This document shows positions 12,500-26,076 of a stretch of DNA of 64,000 nt, in pieces. This stretch comes from Epiperipatus broadwayi. Its lineage: Eukaryota; Onychophora; Udeonychophora; Euonychophora; Peripatidae. Below the pieces are notes generated by a model that saw nothing but the letters and a program-made list of their open reading frames with translations, was not told where the DNA came from and did not search any database. The translations under genes and the position numbers were made by a program. Position 1 is the first letter of the stretch. Each line of letters opens with the position of its first letter. The DNA is taken from contig JAQFVV010012398.1 in NCBI GenBank assembly GCA_028023455.1, forward strand, positions 9,386,682 to 9,450,681, read 5' to 3'.

Positions 12500-13091
12500 T
12501 GTAAAAAAAAATGGAAAAATACTAGTCAGCATGAATTAGATCTTGGGAAAATGAAAAACTATTGGTTCAGAATGAATTGTATCATGGGAGAATGAAAAAC
12601 ACTAGTATGCATGAATTGCCTTTTTGGAAAACAGAAAAATACTAGTCAGCATGAATTGCATCCTGAGAAAATGGAAAAATACTAGTTCCGAATGGATTGC
12701 ATCTTGGGAAAATGGAAATACACTAATCAGCACAAAACTGCATTCTGGAAAAATGGAAAAATATCATTTCAGTATGAGTTTCATCTTGGAAAAATGGAAC
12801 ACACCAGTTAGCATGCATTGCATCCTGGAAAAATGGAAAACCTTTGTTTGCATGAATTGTATTTTGGGAAAATGGTAAAATACTAGTTGGCATAAACTGC
12901 ATATTGGAAAAATGGAAAAACAGTAGTCAAGATGTATTGCATCTGGGGACAATGACAAAACACTAGTCAGTAGAGATTGCATCTTGAAAAAATACAAATT
13001 AGCATGAATTGCATTTTGGTAAAATGGAAAAACACTAGTTGAGATGGATTGCACTTTGGGAAAAATAACAGTTATCATGAGTTGCATCCTT
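12500..13091. repeat. 40-bp minisatellite, about 15 copies
   Basis: Units of about 40 bases follow the pattern GCATGAATTGCATCTTGGGA followed by AAATGGAAAAACACTAGTCA. Unit starts lie near 12529, 12569, 12609, 12649, 12690, 12730, 12771, 12811, 12849, 12889, 12930, 12970, 13001, 13042 and 13074. Units differ from each other by roughly 10-25 percent. Open frames through it on both strands (12624-12878 plus, 12764-13087 minus) are by-products of the periodic sequence. It lies between two LINE-T 3' fragments. Confidence 0.85.
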
Positions 13092-13437
13092 TAATAGTGA
13101 TAATATTTAGCAAATTTTTTGGGTTGAAGCCTGAAAACTTGCAACTGTTATATAGAAAAAAAAACTAAGATTTTCTGTGTGACTTTAATTATACAATTTT
13201 TAAAACAAGGTTGTCATCTTTGTTATATTATTCATATTCATCAAAAATAATTGTGATTAAATTTTTCTATGTGTATACATGAAGTTTTAAAAAAAAGTAT
13301 GCTATGTAATCAAGTTTTAATCTATCTTTGATAAGGTGTAAAATTTACCTTTAATAAAGATGACATTGAGGAAACTTTTAAGATTTGAAGCAGGAGCTCT
13401 TGGTATGAACATGATGACAGGACTAAGATTTACTGCT

Positions 13438-15043
<1,606 letters not shown>

Positions 15044-15459
15044 GTTTCAAAAAGGGGGAACTTTATTCAATCTAGAAAAGCAGGTTACATTAATAATTTT
15101 TCATATACATGCATTTACATTGATATTTCTGAGGATTATGTATATTATGTTTAAGTTCTTTCCAAATCCTTACAGATATATACAGGGTGAGTGATAGATT
15201 GTTTATCCTGTTATCATTTATTGATTCATGGATTTTTTACTGTCCATTTTCTTGCTCTCTTTTTGAATCTATTTTTGAAGAAAGGCAGAACTATTAGAGA
15301 TTTGAGCATTGTTTTACGAGTGACCAAGCAGCCATGAAAATGTCTGGGTGTGGTATTTTATTGTCTCTGCTTTTTAATTGTGCTAATTTGTTGTGAAAAG
15401 GTGATGGATGCCACTTTGTATTATTGCCAAAAACGAATGTGCATCATGTAGGTTGCTGC

Positions 15460-18440
15460 TCAGATTGTTGGAGTGAATGTTCTGCAGAATGCACTGATAA
15501 TATCTTGCAGAAAGATGTTTGGTTTTCTGTATATATTTGTTATTTCATGCCAAATATTGTTTAATGCTGGGCAGTTGTAAAACAGATGTTGTTGAGTTTC
15601 TTCTGCTTGGTGGCATAGCATGCAGAATGGGTCTATTTTTGTATACAATCATCTGTATCTTAAGAAATATGACATTAGCAAGGCATATAGATTTAGTTTC
15701 AGAAGGAAATCAAAGAATTTGGACTCCATGAACCATTTTTTAAATTTTTTAAGAAGCTGTTGGTTTTTCATTCTGAGCATCTATGTTGAAATATCTGATG
15801 TATATCCCAGGTATACCATTGCATATATCTGCCAATATGAATATTTTGTTATTGTTTGCAGTGATATTTGGGTATGTGTGATTCTAAACTGGTTTATAAC
15901 TGATGATAGATAGCAATGTGAAGTTGGAGATTTGTCTGTAGGTATTATTTGTATTAGATACTGGAGTTCTGGGAAATGTCTGAGGGTGGCTATTATAAGG
16001 TTTGTGGTCTTTTGTATTAGAAAAATATCTATGTTGTGTAGCCCCAAACCATTGTGTATTGCTGGTCGACTAAGGTGTTTTGTGAATATTGGCACTGTCT
16101 TTCTATTCCATAGAAGTTTATTGCAATTTGAAGAGATTTTTGATGTAAAAGCTTTGGAAAATTGAATTATGGGAGAATAATAGATAATCTTGGTGATCAC
16201 AAGCTGATTGAACAATTGTACTTTAGCATATATTGAGAGGTATGCTTTTGATAGTGAAGCAGTGATTCATTCTGCTTCATCTTTTAACTTATTCTGGATT
16301 TTTTGCTTCATTGTGTTTGTTCCCATGTAGAAAGGAAAGCCAAGGCAAGCAGATGATTTGCCTTTGAAAATTTGCATGCATGGCTTACTGGTGTATAGCA
16401 ACCAGGCAGCAGTCTTGATTTGATTAAATTTTAGATGGTGTATTGCTTGAAAGTCTTGAAGTATTTTCTGTAGTATTGGTATGCGTTTTCTTGATGGTAG
16501 GAAGATTGTGATGTCATCCATATATGCAATGCAGGCTATATGTTGTAATGTGCCTGGTATTTGGATTCCTTTGATACTCTGCTAAATTTTGAGTATGAGT
16601 GGGTTGATGTAAAAAGTAAATAGCAGTGAGATGAGTGGTGAGCCATGGGATATGGATTGTGTGGGAATGAATGATGAAGAATTTTTGCTATTGAGTGTGA
16701 TATGTATTTCTATGCTAAGTAGTATGTTTGTGAGCAGGTACAGATGAGTTCATGGAATCATGGCATCATGTAGTATATTCATTAAGGTATTGATGTCGAC
16801 TGAGTCAAAAGCCGCCTCTATATCAAGTGAACTGCAATTGGTGCATACTTCTTCCTGTCCTGTACTGAGTTTATAACTGTTTTGAATATCATTGCAGCCT
16901 GTGCAATAGATTATTGCTTCCTTGCAAACTGGCTGTGTGAAATTAGTGTTAGAATATGTGGCTCTAAGTTGTCTTTGAGTACTTTTCAATTATTTTAATG
17001 GTAAGTGGCCCCATTGAGATTGGTCATAGATTGGATAGTGTTGATATGTGGTCTTTTTTCTTGTTGAAGGGGACTATTGCTATTGGATATAAATCTTGAA
17101 TGTCATGCAACTAGATGTGCAAGGACAAATTTAGGAATTCCATGTGCTCCTGGGTGACTTGAATTAGGTACTGTTGCCAGTTTAGGAGCAAATTTTGTGA
17201 TCATAATGGAGTGTTTGTTTCTGGTTTTTGAAAGACATTAAAATTATATTTGACTGGGTGGTATGCTTGCAGCTTTTGTTTGAAATGCTGATAGATTGGT
17301 TTTAACATATTATTTCCTACATATGTGAGCCCCTGATCTGTGAGTGCTATTGGCACTCTGACAGTGGATGGGTAGCCCAATGCCCAGCGAATGTGTTTTC
17401 TTGTCCATGTGTGTTGTTGGCTGAGCCAGACTTTATTCTTTTTTATTGCTAGGTATTTTTTCAGGTGGTTAAAGATGTTATTGTATGTTTGTGTAAGCCT
17501 GTGTATATGTTGTTAACTGGTGTGTGTTATGTTTATCATTATAATCCATTTATGTATTTCATCGGCCAGAGCTAGCAGTCTTGAGGGGAGTGGGGATTTG
17601 CATGTAATGTGATCTATATTAAATGATAAAATGTTTATGAATGCTAGGTATCTTTGAATGGGGTTAAGTTGCATGTTTTTGATTTTGTGAAGCATTATAT
17701 ATGTTTCTGAAAAAATAAAATTCTGGGGAAGAAGTTGGGAGCAGAATTCTGATTGTTTTACCATTTGTAAGTGCAGTTGTTTGGATTTCTGTCAGATTAA
17801 TTAGTATGGTTTGTGCAGAGTGATCAGAGAAGGAAGATAGGTTGATGTTTAGGCTGATTTGATGGTGTAACATCGGTGAATAAAAGCACAGATCAGTCCT
17901 TGATGTATGGCGTCCATTGTGAAAGGTGATTGCATCATTTGACCTTCTGCACTTATAAGTGGGATTGATATTTGATGTAGCCACTTTAAAATGAACTCTT
18001 GATATCTCATGTTGAAATCCCCGATTAGTATAGTTGGATGTAAATTAGAGCCAAGTAAGGAGTTTATGTTTAATATAATATTTTGAGACAATTGTAGTAC
18101 TCAGTGGGATATACACAAATATAATGTTTAGTGTGATGATTTGATGACTAAAAGTTACTATTAGTAAATTTGCATCTATATATATATGATTTTGAATGTG
18201 TCAAATGGACAACAGTCCAGTATCCCCTGAGAGAGATGATATGTCTCTAGAGTGTGCACTGTGACCTTCTCTACTTAGATGTACTGAAGGGTCAATTTGT
18301 GAGCCACTATATATTTTAGTTTCTAGAAGTCATAGTATATGAGGTTGTGTAATCTTTATCCATTGTTGTAGCTGATGTATTTTGTTGACTGAGTTCAGCC
18401 CTGTGATATTAAATGCTGTTATTTTTAGCTTCATTGTCAT
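15460..18440 (-). pseudogene. LINE-T copy 1 ORF2: endonuclease-reverse transcriptase, broken
   Basis: It begins at ATG 18440 with MTMKLKITAFNITG, the usual start of an APE-type endonuclease. Next come LLETK near 18320, PTILIGDFNMRYQ near 18020 and FSDHSAQT near 17828, the metal-binding and catalytic blocks. The reverse transcriptase keeps LDIEAAFDSV (about 16827-16798) and AYMDDITIF (about 16525-16499). The C-terminal zinc motif CMLCHQAEETQQHLFYNC lies near 15575-15630. The frame is interrupted by many stops and shifts, so no active enzyme can be made. If intact it would nick target DNA and prime reverse transcription there. Confidence 0.8.
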
Positions 18441-18449
18441 GATTGGCTG

Positions 18450-19951
18450 CAAGTTGGTTTCACAATGTGTTGAAGTCTGCATGAGCTTTTGTGTATTCTC
18501 TAGGGTTTTGTGAGCAGTTGTTAATGGTTTGATTACTATCCAGCTTTATATGTATTAAGTTCTCTGCCAAGTGTTCAATCATTTCTGTTAGACTATTGTT
18601 TTCATCTGTTTTGGCTCTTTTCGATTTATTTCTCCTTGGCCAACCAGATTTTTGGACTTCTGCTGGAGTTGTTTCTATGGGAGGGAGGCATGAGGTTAGT
18701 CATTTCAGAATATCTGTAGATGTTTTGTTTATAATTATATGCAGCATGTTTGCTTTTGTGGAGTTGTATGTATCATTAAATATGTCTGGAATTGAGTCTG
18801 ATGTGTTATTGATTGCTATGCCTGGTGTTTGTGATACTTCAGGTATGATTTGTGCTTGATTTTGATCCATTTGATCAGTGCTTTCATTAAATTTATTTGA
18901 GCTATTTATTGTAGTTTCAAGTATATTCACTGTTTTTATTAGCTTCATTTGTACTGTGATTGTTTTCATGTTGATTGTTTGAATTGCTAGGGTTATTTTG
19001 TGTATTGTTGCTCTCTTTGTGTTGGGATTGGATGTGATGATTATTTAGTGTCTGATCCTACATGAATTGGATATCCATACACTGTGTGGATAGTTGACCA
19101 CACTTGCCACAGGGATAGCATGGTGGTTTTAAACCTCATATATAGGCACAGCATAGCCTCTTGATCTGCAATTTGTGTTAGTATAGATTCTGGGTCAATG
19201 TCTTTGTGTAATTTCAATTTAAAATCATAACTATTGCTATATATTGGTATTTGTGTATCTTTGAGGTATATTGGTTGAAATGCTATACCCTTGCCAAATG
19301 GATCCATCATTTTTGAAAGTCTTGTTTCGTGTATCCAATGTATGTATTTTTTATTATTCCAGTAATTTGGTTCTGTCAATCTTGATCAACTCTAACAATC
19401 GCATAATTGCCTAATATTTTGATTTGGTTCTGAAATTGGTTCTTTTGACTAATATCAAGAAATTCGATAGTGAGGTATCTGGGATTTGGATGGTCTGTGA
19501 ATCTTATGGTTTCCCTCAGTTCGTTTTCAGTTATTGCTTGATATAATAATGAGTGTGGAAACTCTTACAGTGATATATTTGTGTCTGTGGCAGATATGAC
19601 TATTGAGTTTGGTGAAAAAAATCTTTTGAACGATGTATAGAGTCCCCATGGAATTGTGTTGTTAAAGCGTTCACTAATTCTTTCTAGCATACTATCAGTC
19701 CAGTGTGCAAAAGGGGGGGGGTCTTGGTTTACCTGCATCTTTAAATCTAGCTGTTTTATGTCATTTGGATTTATTTTTTTAAATCGCGAAATTATTTTAT
19801 TATTTATTGTAGTCGGGACATTTTTTAAACTTGTTGCTTGCATGTTAGCTTTTGTGACCGTGGTGTACAATTTAACTGTGTCTAAATTTTTACGCACTTC
19901 AGCAGTCATATTGATGCCAACTACTCGATCATACAGTACTGTTGTCTCCAT
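18450..19951 (-). pseudogene. LINE-T copy 1 ORF1 (nucleic-acid-binding), broken
   Basis: The start is chosen at ATG 19951 (METTVLYDRVVGI), which opens 128 codons and lies a short 5' leader inside the element end. A second block (19379-19041) follows in a new frame. The sequence around 19085-19125, read one frame over, gives CYPCGKCGQLSTQC, a zinc-knuckle pattern with Gln where His is normal. The last part (18969-18700) is Asn/Thr/Ser-rich. ORF1 proteins of this kind bind the element RNA. At least two frameshifts are needed to connect the pieces, so this is a pseudogene. Confidence 0.65.
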
Positions 19952-20183
19952 TTTTTTTTAAAAAAAAACAAAGAAATTTTTGGTAATGTAAGGGTTTTTT
20001 TATGATATTCTTTAGTTAGTTTATGATTTTCATTAACTATTGTTTCAAGAAGATTTACTTTTATTTTGTGAAATTATATATATTGGTTTGATTTTATATT
20101 GTGGTGTTATTATTAGTCTTTTGGGGGTTTGAAGCCAACTACTTTAGTTTTACTTACCGGCAATATCAGGATTTTCTGCGGTA

Positions 20184-20474
<291 letters not shown>

Positions 20475-22140
20475 AGATATGATTAAGATCTTGCCTAAAT
20501 ATCAACATGGTTTTGTACATGGACTGTCTGTTGATATTAACTTAATGGTAATATCTGATCATATCATTCATGCTCTTTCTGAACAGATGCAACTTGATGT
20601 TATTTATTTTGATATATTACAGGCAGTTGATAATATGGCACATAATCACCTATATATAAACAAATTAATAGTAATTAGTTCTCATTTAATTACATGATTT
20701 ATTAATTATTTGGAAAATAGATGCTCTTACATTTGTATAGATAAAATTAACTCCAAGCTATTCAAAAATGGGACTGGGGTTCCTCAGGGTGAAATATTAG
20801 CATCTTTACTTTTTAATGATTTCATGTGTGATCTTGATCAAAACATTAAAAAAATGTATGATACTTATCTATGCAGATGATTATAAATTATTTAAAAAGA
20901 TTAATACATATGATGATCATATTGATCTTCAAAAGGATATTATTTCAAAGAGGAGTAAATTTAATAATATAAAAATAAACATAAGTAAAACATGCATTGG
21001 TTTTTACACCAATAAAACAGAGAGATCTGTTTATCATTATAAGATTGATGAAGATGTTATTATATACAAAGAAGTTGTTTCTGATCTAGGAATTATATTT
21101 TGTAATCCTTTTACTTTTAATGAGCATATAAATTATTACTTAATATAATAATGGGCGTTTAATAAAATTTATAATTACAACTTTAAATTATCGTAACAGA
21201 TTTCTTACTATAAGATCTTTTCATTGACTCGTAGTAAATCGTAAGATTTCGCGAGTATTAATGTATTATAAGAATTGTGGACTTAATTAGTGAAGTATTG
21301 AATAGCTTCACACTCTTAGATCAAAACACTTCAGCTTCACCTATTTATATATAAAAGTAGGTTGAAGTAAGGAAGGATTCTTTGGATTCTCTCTTTTCTT
21401 CATAGCGTAAGCTTGTGTTTTTAAGACCTATAGAGGTCCCTACCTTCGTATTTTTCAGACGCTTATTTCTAAGGTTACAGCCTTAGTAAATTATTACTTT
21501 TTATATAATGTATATGTTATTCTCTTCTCTTGTTGTACCTATATGGAATTTTGATTTGATTTATATTGAATCTAAAATTTCTAATGTAGAGAAAAGATTT
21601 ATTAAGATAATAAAGGGAAAAAATTTAAATCTTAAAACAATACTAACTGAAAAAAAGACTAAATAAAGACTTGGTATTTTTTAAAAAGTTATTTGCTGGA
21701 AAAATTGATGGTAATGAAAGTATATCTAAAATTGAATTAAGACTGCCTTCTCATTTGTTAAGGGAAGTATACACTTTTAATATTAAAAAATGGAAAAAAA
21801 ATTTTAAAACAAATCTGTCATTAACAGATTGCAAAATTTATATAATCAAAAATTCAATAACATTGATATTTTTTGTGATTACTTTATAAATAATGTTAAA
21901 AAAATGAATTTACTGTAGATAACATGTATTTATATATGTAGATAACATGTACTTATACATATTTTTTCATATTTTGATTGTGAATTGTAATTTTCTTTAT
22001 TATATATTTTTGTTAAAATGTTAATATATTAAATAACGTTTTGTTTATTGTATATTTATTTTGTAATTATTAATAATGTATGATTCTGTTAAAGTAAGAG
22101 TGTTGAAATGCACATAATAAATAAGAATTGAATGCAGTTG
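20475..22140 (+). mobile_element. Jockey-like LINE fragment, 5'-truncated
   Basis: The plus strand encodes reverse transcriptase remnants: KYQHGF near 20493, VIYFDILQAVD (20597-20630), GVPQGEILASLLF (about 20776-20815) and LIYADDYKLF (about 20867-20893). These are the palm motifs of the Jockey/CR1-type group and differ from LINE-T. The thumb region resumes after an insertion as PIWNFDLIYIESKISNVEKR (about 21537-21597). Stops, frameshifts and a 244-base insertion (21240-21483) have killed it. The 3' end is placed only approximately, before the next microsatellite. Confidence 0.7.
21240..21483 (+). mobile_element. Unclassified 244-bp insertion with TATA promoter
   Basis: It splits the thumb region of the Jockey-like LINE and is flanked by a perfect 8-base direct repeat, TAGTAAAT (21232-21239 and 21484-21491). 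Inside is TATATATAAAAG (21346-21357), followed by a pyrimidine-rich stretch. CpG is enriched relative to the surroundings. No terminal inverted repeat is visible. It could be a solo LTR with eroded ends or a non-autonomous DNA element with an 8-bp duplication. I cannot assign a family. Confidence 0.5.
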
Positions 22141-22146
22141 AATTAA

Positions 22147-22319
22147 TACTACTGCTACCACTACAGCCACTGCTACCACCACTGTGACACCACCACCACT
22201 ACTACCACCACTACCACTACAACTACTACCACTACTACTACTACTGCTGCTGCTGCTGCTACTGCTACTACTACTACTACTATTACTACTATTACTACTA
22301 CTACTACTATTATTATTAT
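22147..22319. repeat. Compound ACT/ACC/GCT/ATT microsatellite (LINE-T copy 2 tail)
   Basis: About 170 bases of trinucleotide units shift from ACT/ACC-rich through GCT to ATT just before the LINE-T 3' end. This is the decayed tail of LINE-T copy 2. Serine-rich and leucine-rich frames through it are artefacts. Confidence 0.85.
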
Positions 22320-23974
22320 GTTGCAATAATATATTTTATTGTCAACAAAAGTTACATGATGCTTACATACTCATGCCTTAGTTATAGTGGCATGATGATT
22401 TGTATAGATTTGGTTTGATTGAGATTTTCATTGCTAATTACATAGGTATGGATGTGTTGAATAAGGGTTTACATCAGTTAACCTACTCCATTACAATACT
22501 TTAGAAACCCTGAGTTTTTATATCACATATTTTTCACATGATATTCATTTATAATCTTGTTGTTAGTTAATGTCCCTCCTTCCATCTTTTTTTAATATTC
22601 TATTATTGTTCTTTGTTCATTGATCCAAAGTTTTATTCATTTGTTCAGCTGTGTGAAAATCCATATTTTATATTGTCCTTTTAGTTTTTTGTTCACTATT
22701 AGTTTTGTTTGCATAGGCTGGGCTTATATAATGGCTAGTTTTGCATGCCCTTATAAATTAGCTTATAATTTTAATAGTGACTAGATGGCTGCATAGATAC
22801 CTGGATATGTAATCTTTGCATCTCCGTTCATTATTGCTGGTAGCTTGTTGTAAAATGTTGCTGGATGCTGTCTGTTATTATTTCCCAAGCTAAATATACA
22901 TAGTTTGCACCAAAATGCATAAAGTCCAAAGATTGCTGCTCATGCCGTAATGATTGTCTGCTTGTGTGTAAAATCTGTTAACTATTGTACAGTTTGTCTT
23001 GTTCTATATTGATTTAGAATATTGTTTCATTTAGTATTTAGTGCTGTATAATTGTAAAATATGTATTGTGTTTCTTCAGGAGCATGGCATAGGTTAAAAA
23101 ATGGGTCTATTGACCTATAAAGATGAGAGTATCATAAGAAACAGAATTTTGATAGTACAAATAGATTTAGCTTAATCAAGAAGTCAAAGAACTTTAGTTC
23201 CATTAATCATTTTCTGAAGTTTTAAGGAGTTGCTTGTTGTTTACTCCCAGCATAGGCTAAAGGTCTGGTTGTTTGTGGCTGGGTTGATCAACTCATATGT
23301 CTGCCAGTATGTGAATGTGCTATCAAATGTGAATGTTATAGTTCTAACATTGATTTAGGCTGAGTGTGTTAATGATACTGGATATTGGGGTGGGGGTGGA
23401 AGATCTGTAGGGATTATGTCAAGGAGGCTTTGTAGCTGTTGAAACCACGCAGTGATCTTTTCCAGAAGGTTTATTGTTTTTTGTGTTTGGAATATATGTA
23501 TTGTGTGTAATCCCAGACCATTCTATATAGTTGGTTAACTGAGTTGTTTGATTAACTGAGTTGTTTGATTGAAATGGTTACAGTTTTCCTACCTCATAGT
23601 AGTTTGATGCAGAGTGATGATATGGCCACTGTAAAATTTTTAGTAAAGTTGACAATAGGTGAATAATATGCAATTCTTGTTGTTATGAATGTTAAATAGG
23701 GGTGCTTTTGAATATAGAAATAAGAATACATTTGATAAAAATATGGCTATGTTTGTTGCTTTCTGTTTGAGCTTATTTTCAAGTGTTTGTCACATTCCAT
23801 GTGCTCCCAGGTAAAATGGGACTTCAAGAAATTGAGTAAATGTTTGTTGATATGGTTGTGTGTAGGGTTTGTTTTATAGATGAACTATGCTGATGTTTTT
23901 CTTTGATTGAATTGTAGTTTGTGCATGTCTGTGTAATTTTGTAGTATTCATTCTAATACTGGCATTTCTTTATG

Positions 23975-24637
23975 TTATGTTAGAAACACTGTGACATCAT
24001 CCATGTATGCAATACATGGAGTACGTTGGAAAGTTTGGGGTATTAATATTCCTGGTAATTCATTTTTAATCTGTTTTAAGAGTAGATTTACATATAGAAT
24101 AAACAGCAATGCACTGAGTGGAGATCCTTGTGAAATTGATTGTGTGAGAGTAAACACTGTTGTGTTTTTGACACTAAGTGTGAGGTGTATCTCTTGGTTG
24201 AGTAAGAGATTTGCGTTGATGTACAGTAGGTTGGATAGAATTGCCATATTTTCAAGCATGTCTATTAAGATATCTATTGCAACAGAATCAAACACTGCCT
24301 GTATATCCGGTTGAATTACAATTGGAGCATACTTTTTATCTTGCTGCACTGCACTTTGTTTCATTTTAAATATAAGTGCAGCCTGCTTGGTGGAGGATCC
24401 CTTCTTTGTGTAGTGCATGTTTGATATCAGGGGCAGAATGTATGTTTCTATTTTGTCTTTGACTATCTTTTGCAGTAATTTAATTTCCAATGAATCCATG
24501 AAGATGGATCTAAGGTTGTTGAGATTTGAAATGGCTGGTTTTTTTTTGTTAAATGGCAATATTGCTATTGGATATAGTCCTCTAGTATTGTATATTTTTA
24601 ATATAATATAATACACAATATACACCTTAAATGACAC
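23975..24637 (-). pseudogene. LINE-T copy 2 reverse transcriptase fragment
   Basis: An open stretch of 220 codons, the longest uninterrupted transposon coding piece on this strand. Visible motifs are IQPDIQAVFDSV (residues 108-119, catalytic Asp 111), QGSPLSALLF (170-179) and AYMDDVTVF (210-218, catalytic Asp pair 213-214). These are the finger-palm blocks of a LINE reverse transcriptase, with the catalytic aspartates retained. The first dozen residues come from the 3' end of the inserted Penelope-like element, so the apparent start Met is an artefact. The remaining domains are out of frame. Confidence 0.8.
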
Positions 24638-24680
24638 ATTACAATGCAGTTTAACATATGATTTATTTTATTTCCTTACA

Positions 24681-24708
24681 GTTTCAACTGTCCAGCAGTC
24701 ATCATCAG
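24681..24708 (-). ncRNA. Hammerhead-ribozyme-like core in Penelope remnant
   Basis: On the minus strand CTGATGA (24702-24708) is followed by a GACTG...CAGTT stem with a CTGGA loop and then GAAAC (24681-24685). CUGAUGA-stem II-GAAA is the conserved hammerhead core, and Penelope-like elements are known to carry such ribozymes. The pair next to the core would be U-U instead of the usual G-C, and I cannot identify a clear stem III partner and cleavage site. It is probably a decayed or partial motif. A second partial copy lies at about 24995-25015. Confidence 0.4.
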
Positions 24709-25349
24709 AGCTACAACATTTAAACATATACAATTAATATACAATAAATATATATATCTATACACACATACATATACAAATACAAAAATAAAAAAAAAAT
24801 TCCAAACATTTCAACTGTTAATTTAAATATGGATCTTTAATATCTCTACAATCTAAAACCTCTTTACCCATACTCATCAGAGCTACAACATTTAAACATA
24901 TACAATTAATATACAATAAATATATATCTATACACACATACATATACAAATACAAAAATAAAAAACAACATTCCAAACATTTCAACTGTTAATTGTCCAG
25001 CAGTCATCATCAGAGCTATAACATTTAAACATATACAATTAATATACAATAAATATATATCTATACACACATACATATACAAATACAAAAATAAAAAACA
25101 ACATTCCAATAATTTCAACTGTTAATTTAAATGTGGATCTTTAATATCTCTACAATCTAAAACCTCTTTACCCATACTCATCAGAGCTACAACATTTAAA
25201 CATATACAATTAATATACAATAAATATATATCTATACACACATACATATACAAATACAAAAATAAAAAACAACATTCCAAACATTTCAACTGTTAATTTA
25301 AATATGGATCTTTAATATCTCTACAATCTAAAACCTCTTTACCCATACT
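24703..25349. repeat. Tandem repeat, four units of 172/133/171/171 bp
   Basis: Units start with CATCAGAGCTAYAACATTTA at 24703, 24875, 25008 and 25179, and the last ends at 25349. Unit 2 is shorter: it lacks the TTTAAATATGGATCTTT...CTTTACCCATACT part and returns to the TGTCCAGCAGTCAT sequence found just upstream of unit 1. The array therefore grew by duplication of a larger block. Units are nearly identical, so the expansion is recent relative to the host LINE. It lies in the 3' part of the Penelope-like element. Confidence 0.9.
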
Positions 25350-25560
25350 TATATTCAATTAACTTCTTTTATATAAAATTTTATTTTTAATATTTATTTT
25401 TCATATTCTAATCATTTAAAATTTAAATTTACCCTTTAATTTAATTTATTTCTTCTATTTTAATTATTTATATATTACACATTAATCAATAACAATAATA
25501 TTAACATAATATTCTTATAATTTTACTTCCTCTTAATTTTTACTTTTAACTAATCTTACC

Positions 25561-25670
25561 TTTTTTTTTCATATGTCATAGCATCAGCCAGAAGGCGAAC
25601 CCACAACCATCTACAACCAACTACCTGCTTGCAAGGTGGCTGCAATGATCTCTCAGCTAACAATGCTTGT
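25561..25670 (-). mobile_element. tRNA-derived SINE, copy 2
   Basis: It has the same 110-base length and architecture as the copy at 5803. On the minus strand it runs from CAAGCATTGTTAGCTGAG through a B-box-like GGGTTCGCCTTC and GCTATGACATATGAA to an A9 tail. Its flanks 25550-25560 and 25671-25681 read CTAATCTTACC and CTAATCTTATC, an 11-base duplication with one mismatch. It inserted into the Penelope-like element, which itself lies inside LINE-T copy 2. Confidence 0.75.
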
Positions 25671-26076
25671 CTAATCTTATCTTTTAAAACTCAGTACTAT
25701 TTCTCATATAACTGAAATAATTTCAAAAACAATTTAAAAAGTTCCCTATTTCCTTATTTTCACCCCTATGCCTTCACCCCTACACCCTCTATGAACACAT
25801 TCTGAAACTATATCTTATTCCAATTCTTTAACATCTACACATACCTAGTCATTAATAAAAATTCCTACAAAATCAACATTTTCACACCATGATCCTTATT
25901 AAGAGATGGCCTAATGCTTCTAATCAATATAGCCTCCTTTATTTTTTATCCCTTCCATCTCTAGTATAATTTATCATTCTAATACTTCCCTTCTCAAACT
26001 TATGTCCTGTATCCAATGAATGAAAATAAACATGATCTTTTATCATATCTATGCTGAGTCAATCTTGTATATTTTT

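Larger units (their letters stand above)
15044..20183 (-). mobile_element. LINE-T copy 1, near full length
   Basis: A 5.1-kb minus-strand non-LTR retrotransposon. From 5' (right) to 3' (left) it has a short 5' leader, ORF1 with a zinc knuckle, ORF2 with an APE-type endonuclease, a reverse transcriptase with a YMDD box and a C-terminal CCHC motif, a short 3' end with an AATAAAG signal, and a (TAA)n-type tail. YMDD, QGSPLS-type motifs and a C-terminal CCHC suggest a relative of the Tx1/L1 group, but classification needs a tree. Multiple stops and frameshifts make it inactive. ATT arrays sit at both ends (14658-15043 and 20184-20445). Confidence 0.85.
24600..26064 (-). mobile_element. Penelope-like element, 5'-truncated, inserted in LINE-T
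   Basis: It is flanked by a perfect 12-base direct repeat TTGTATATTTTT (24588-24599 and 26065-26076). The minus strand carries the end of a Penelope-type protein. DHVYFHSLDTGHKFEKGS and INYTRDGRDKK lie near 26045-25940. After a frameshift, KEAILIRSIRPSLNKDHGVK lies near 25940-25880. That His-rich, KEAxxI...P.LN.D.G signature is characteristic of the C-terminal linker and GIY-YIG region of Penelope-like elements. The rest is 3' untranslated sequence with tandem repeats and a hammerhead-like motif. It contains a SINE. It is not functional. Confidence 0.7.

Noticed and set aside
12624-13087. Overlapping opposed frames of 84 and 107 codons with repeated peptide units
   Set aside because: They follow from a 40-base tandem repeat that happens to lack stops; units differ by indels and show no coding constraint.
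24906-25118. Hydrophobic 70-codon minus-strand frame with internal repeat
   Set aside because: It is a by-product of the tandem array and its TATA-rich units.
24703-25349. CRISPR array
   Set aside because: Units are contiguous 171-base tandem repeats without unique spacers, in a eukaryotic transposon.
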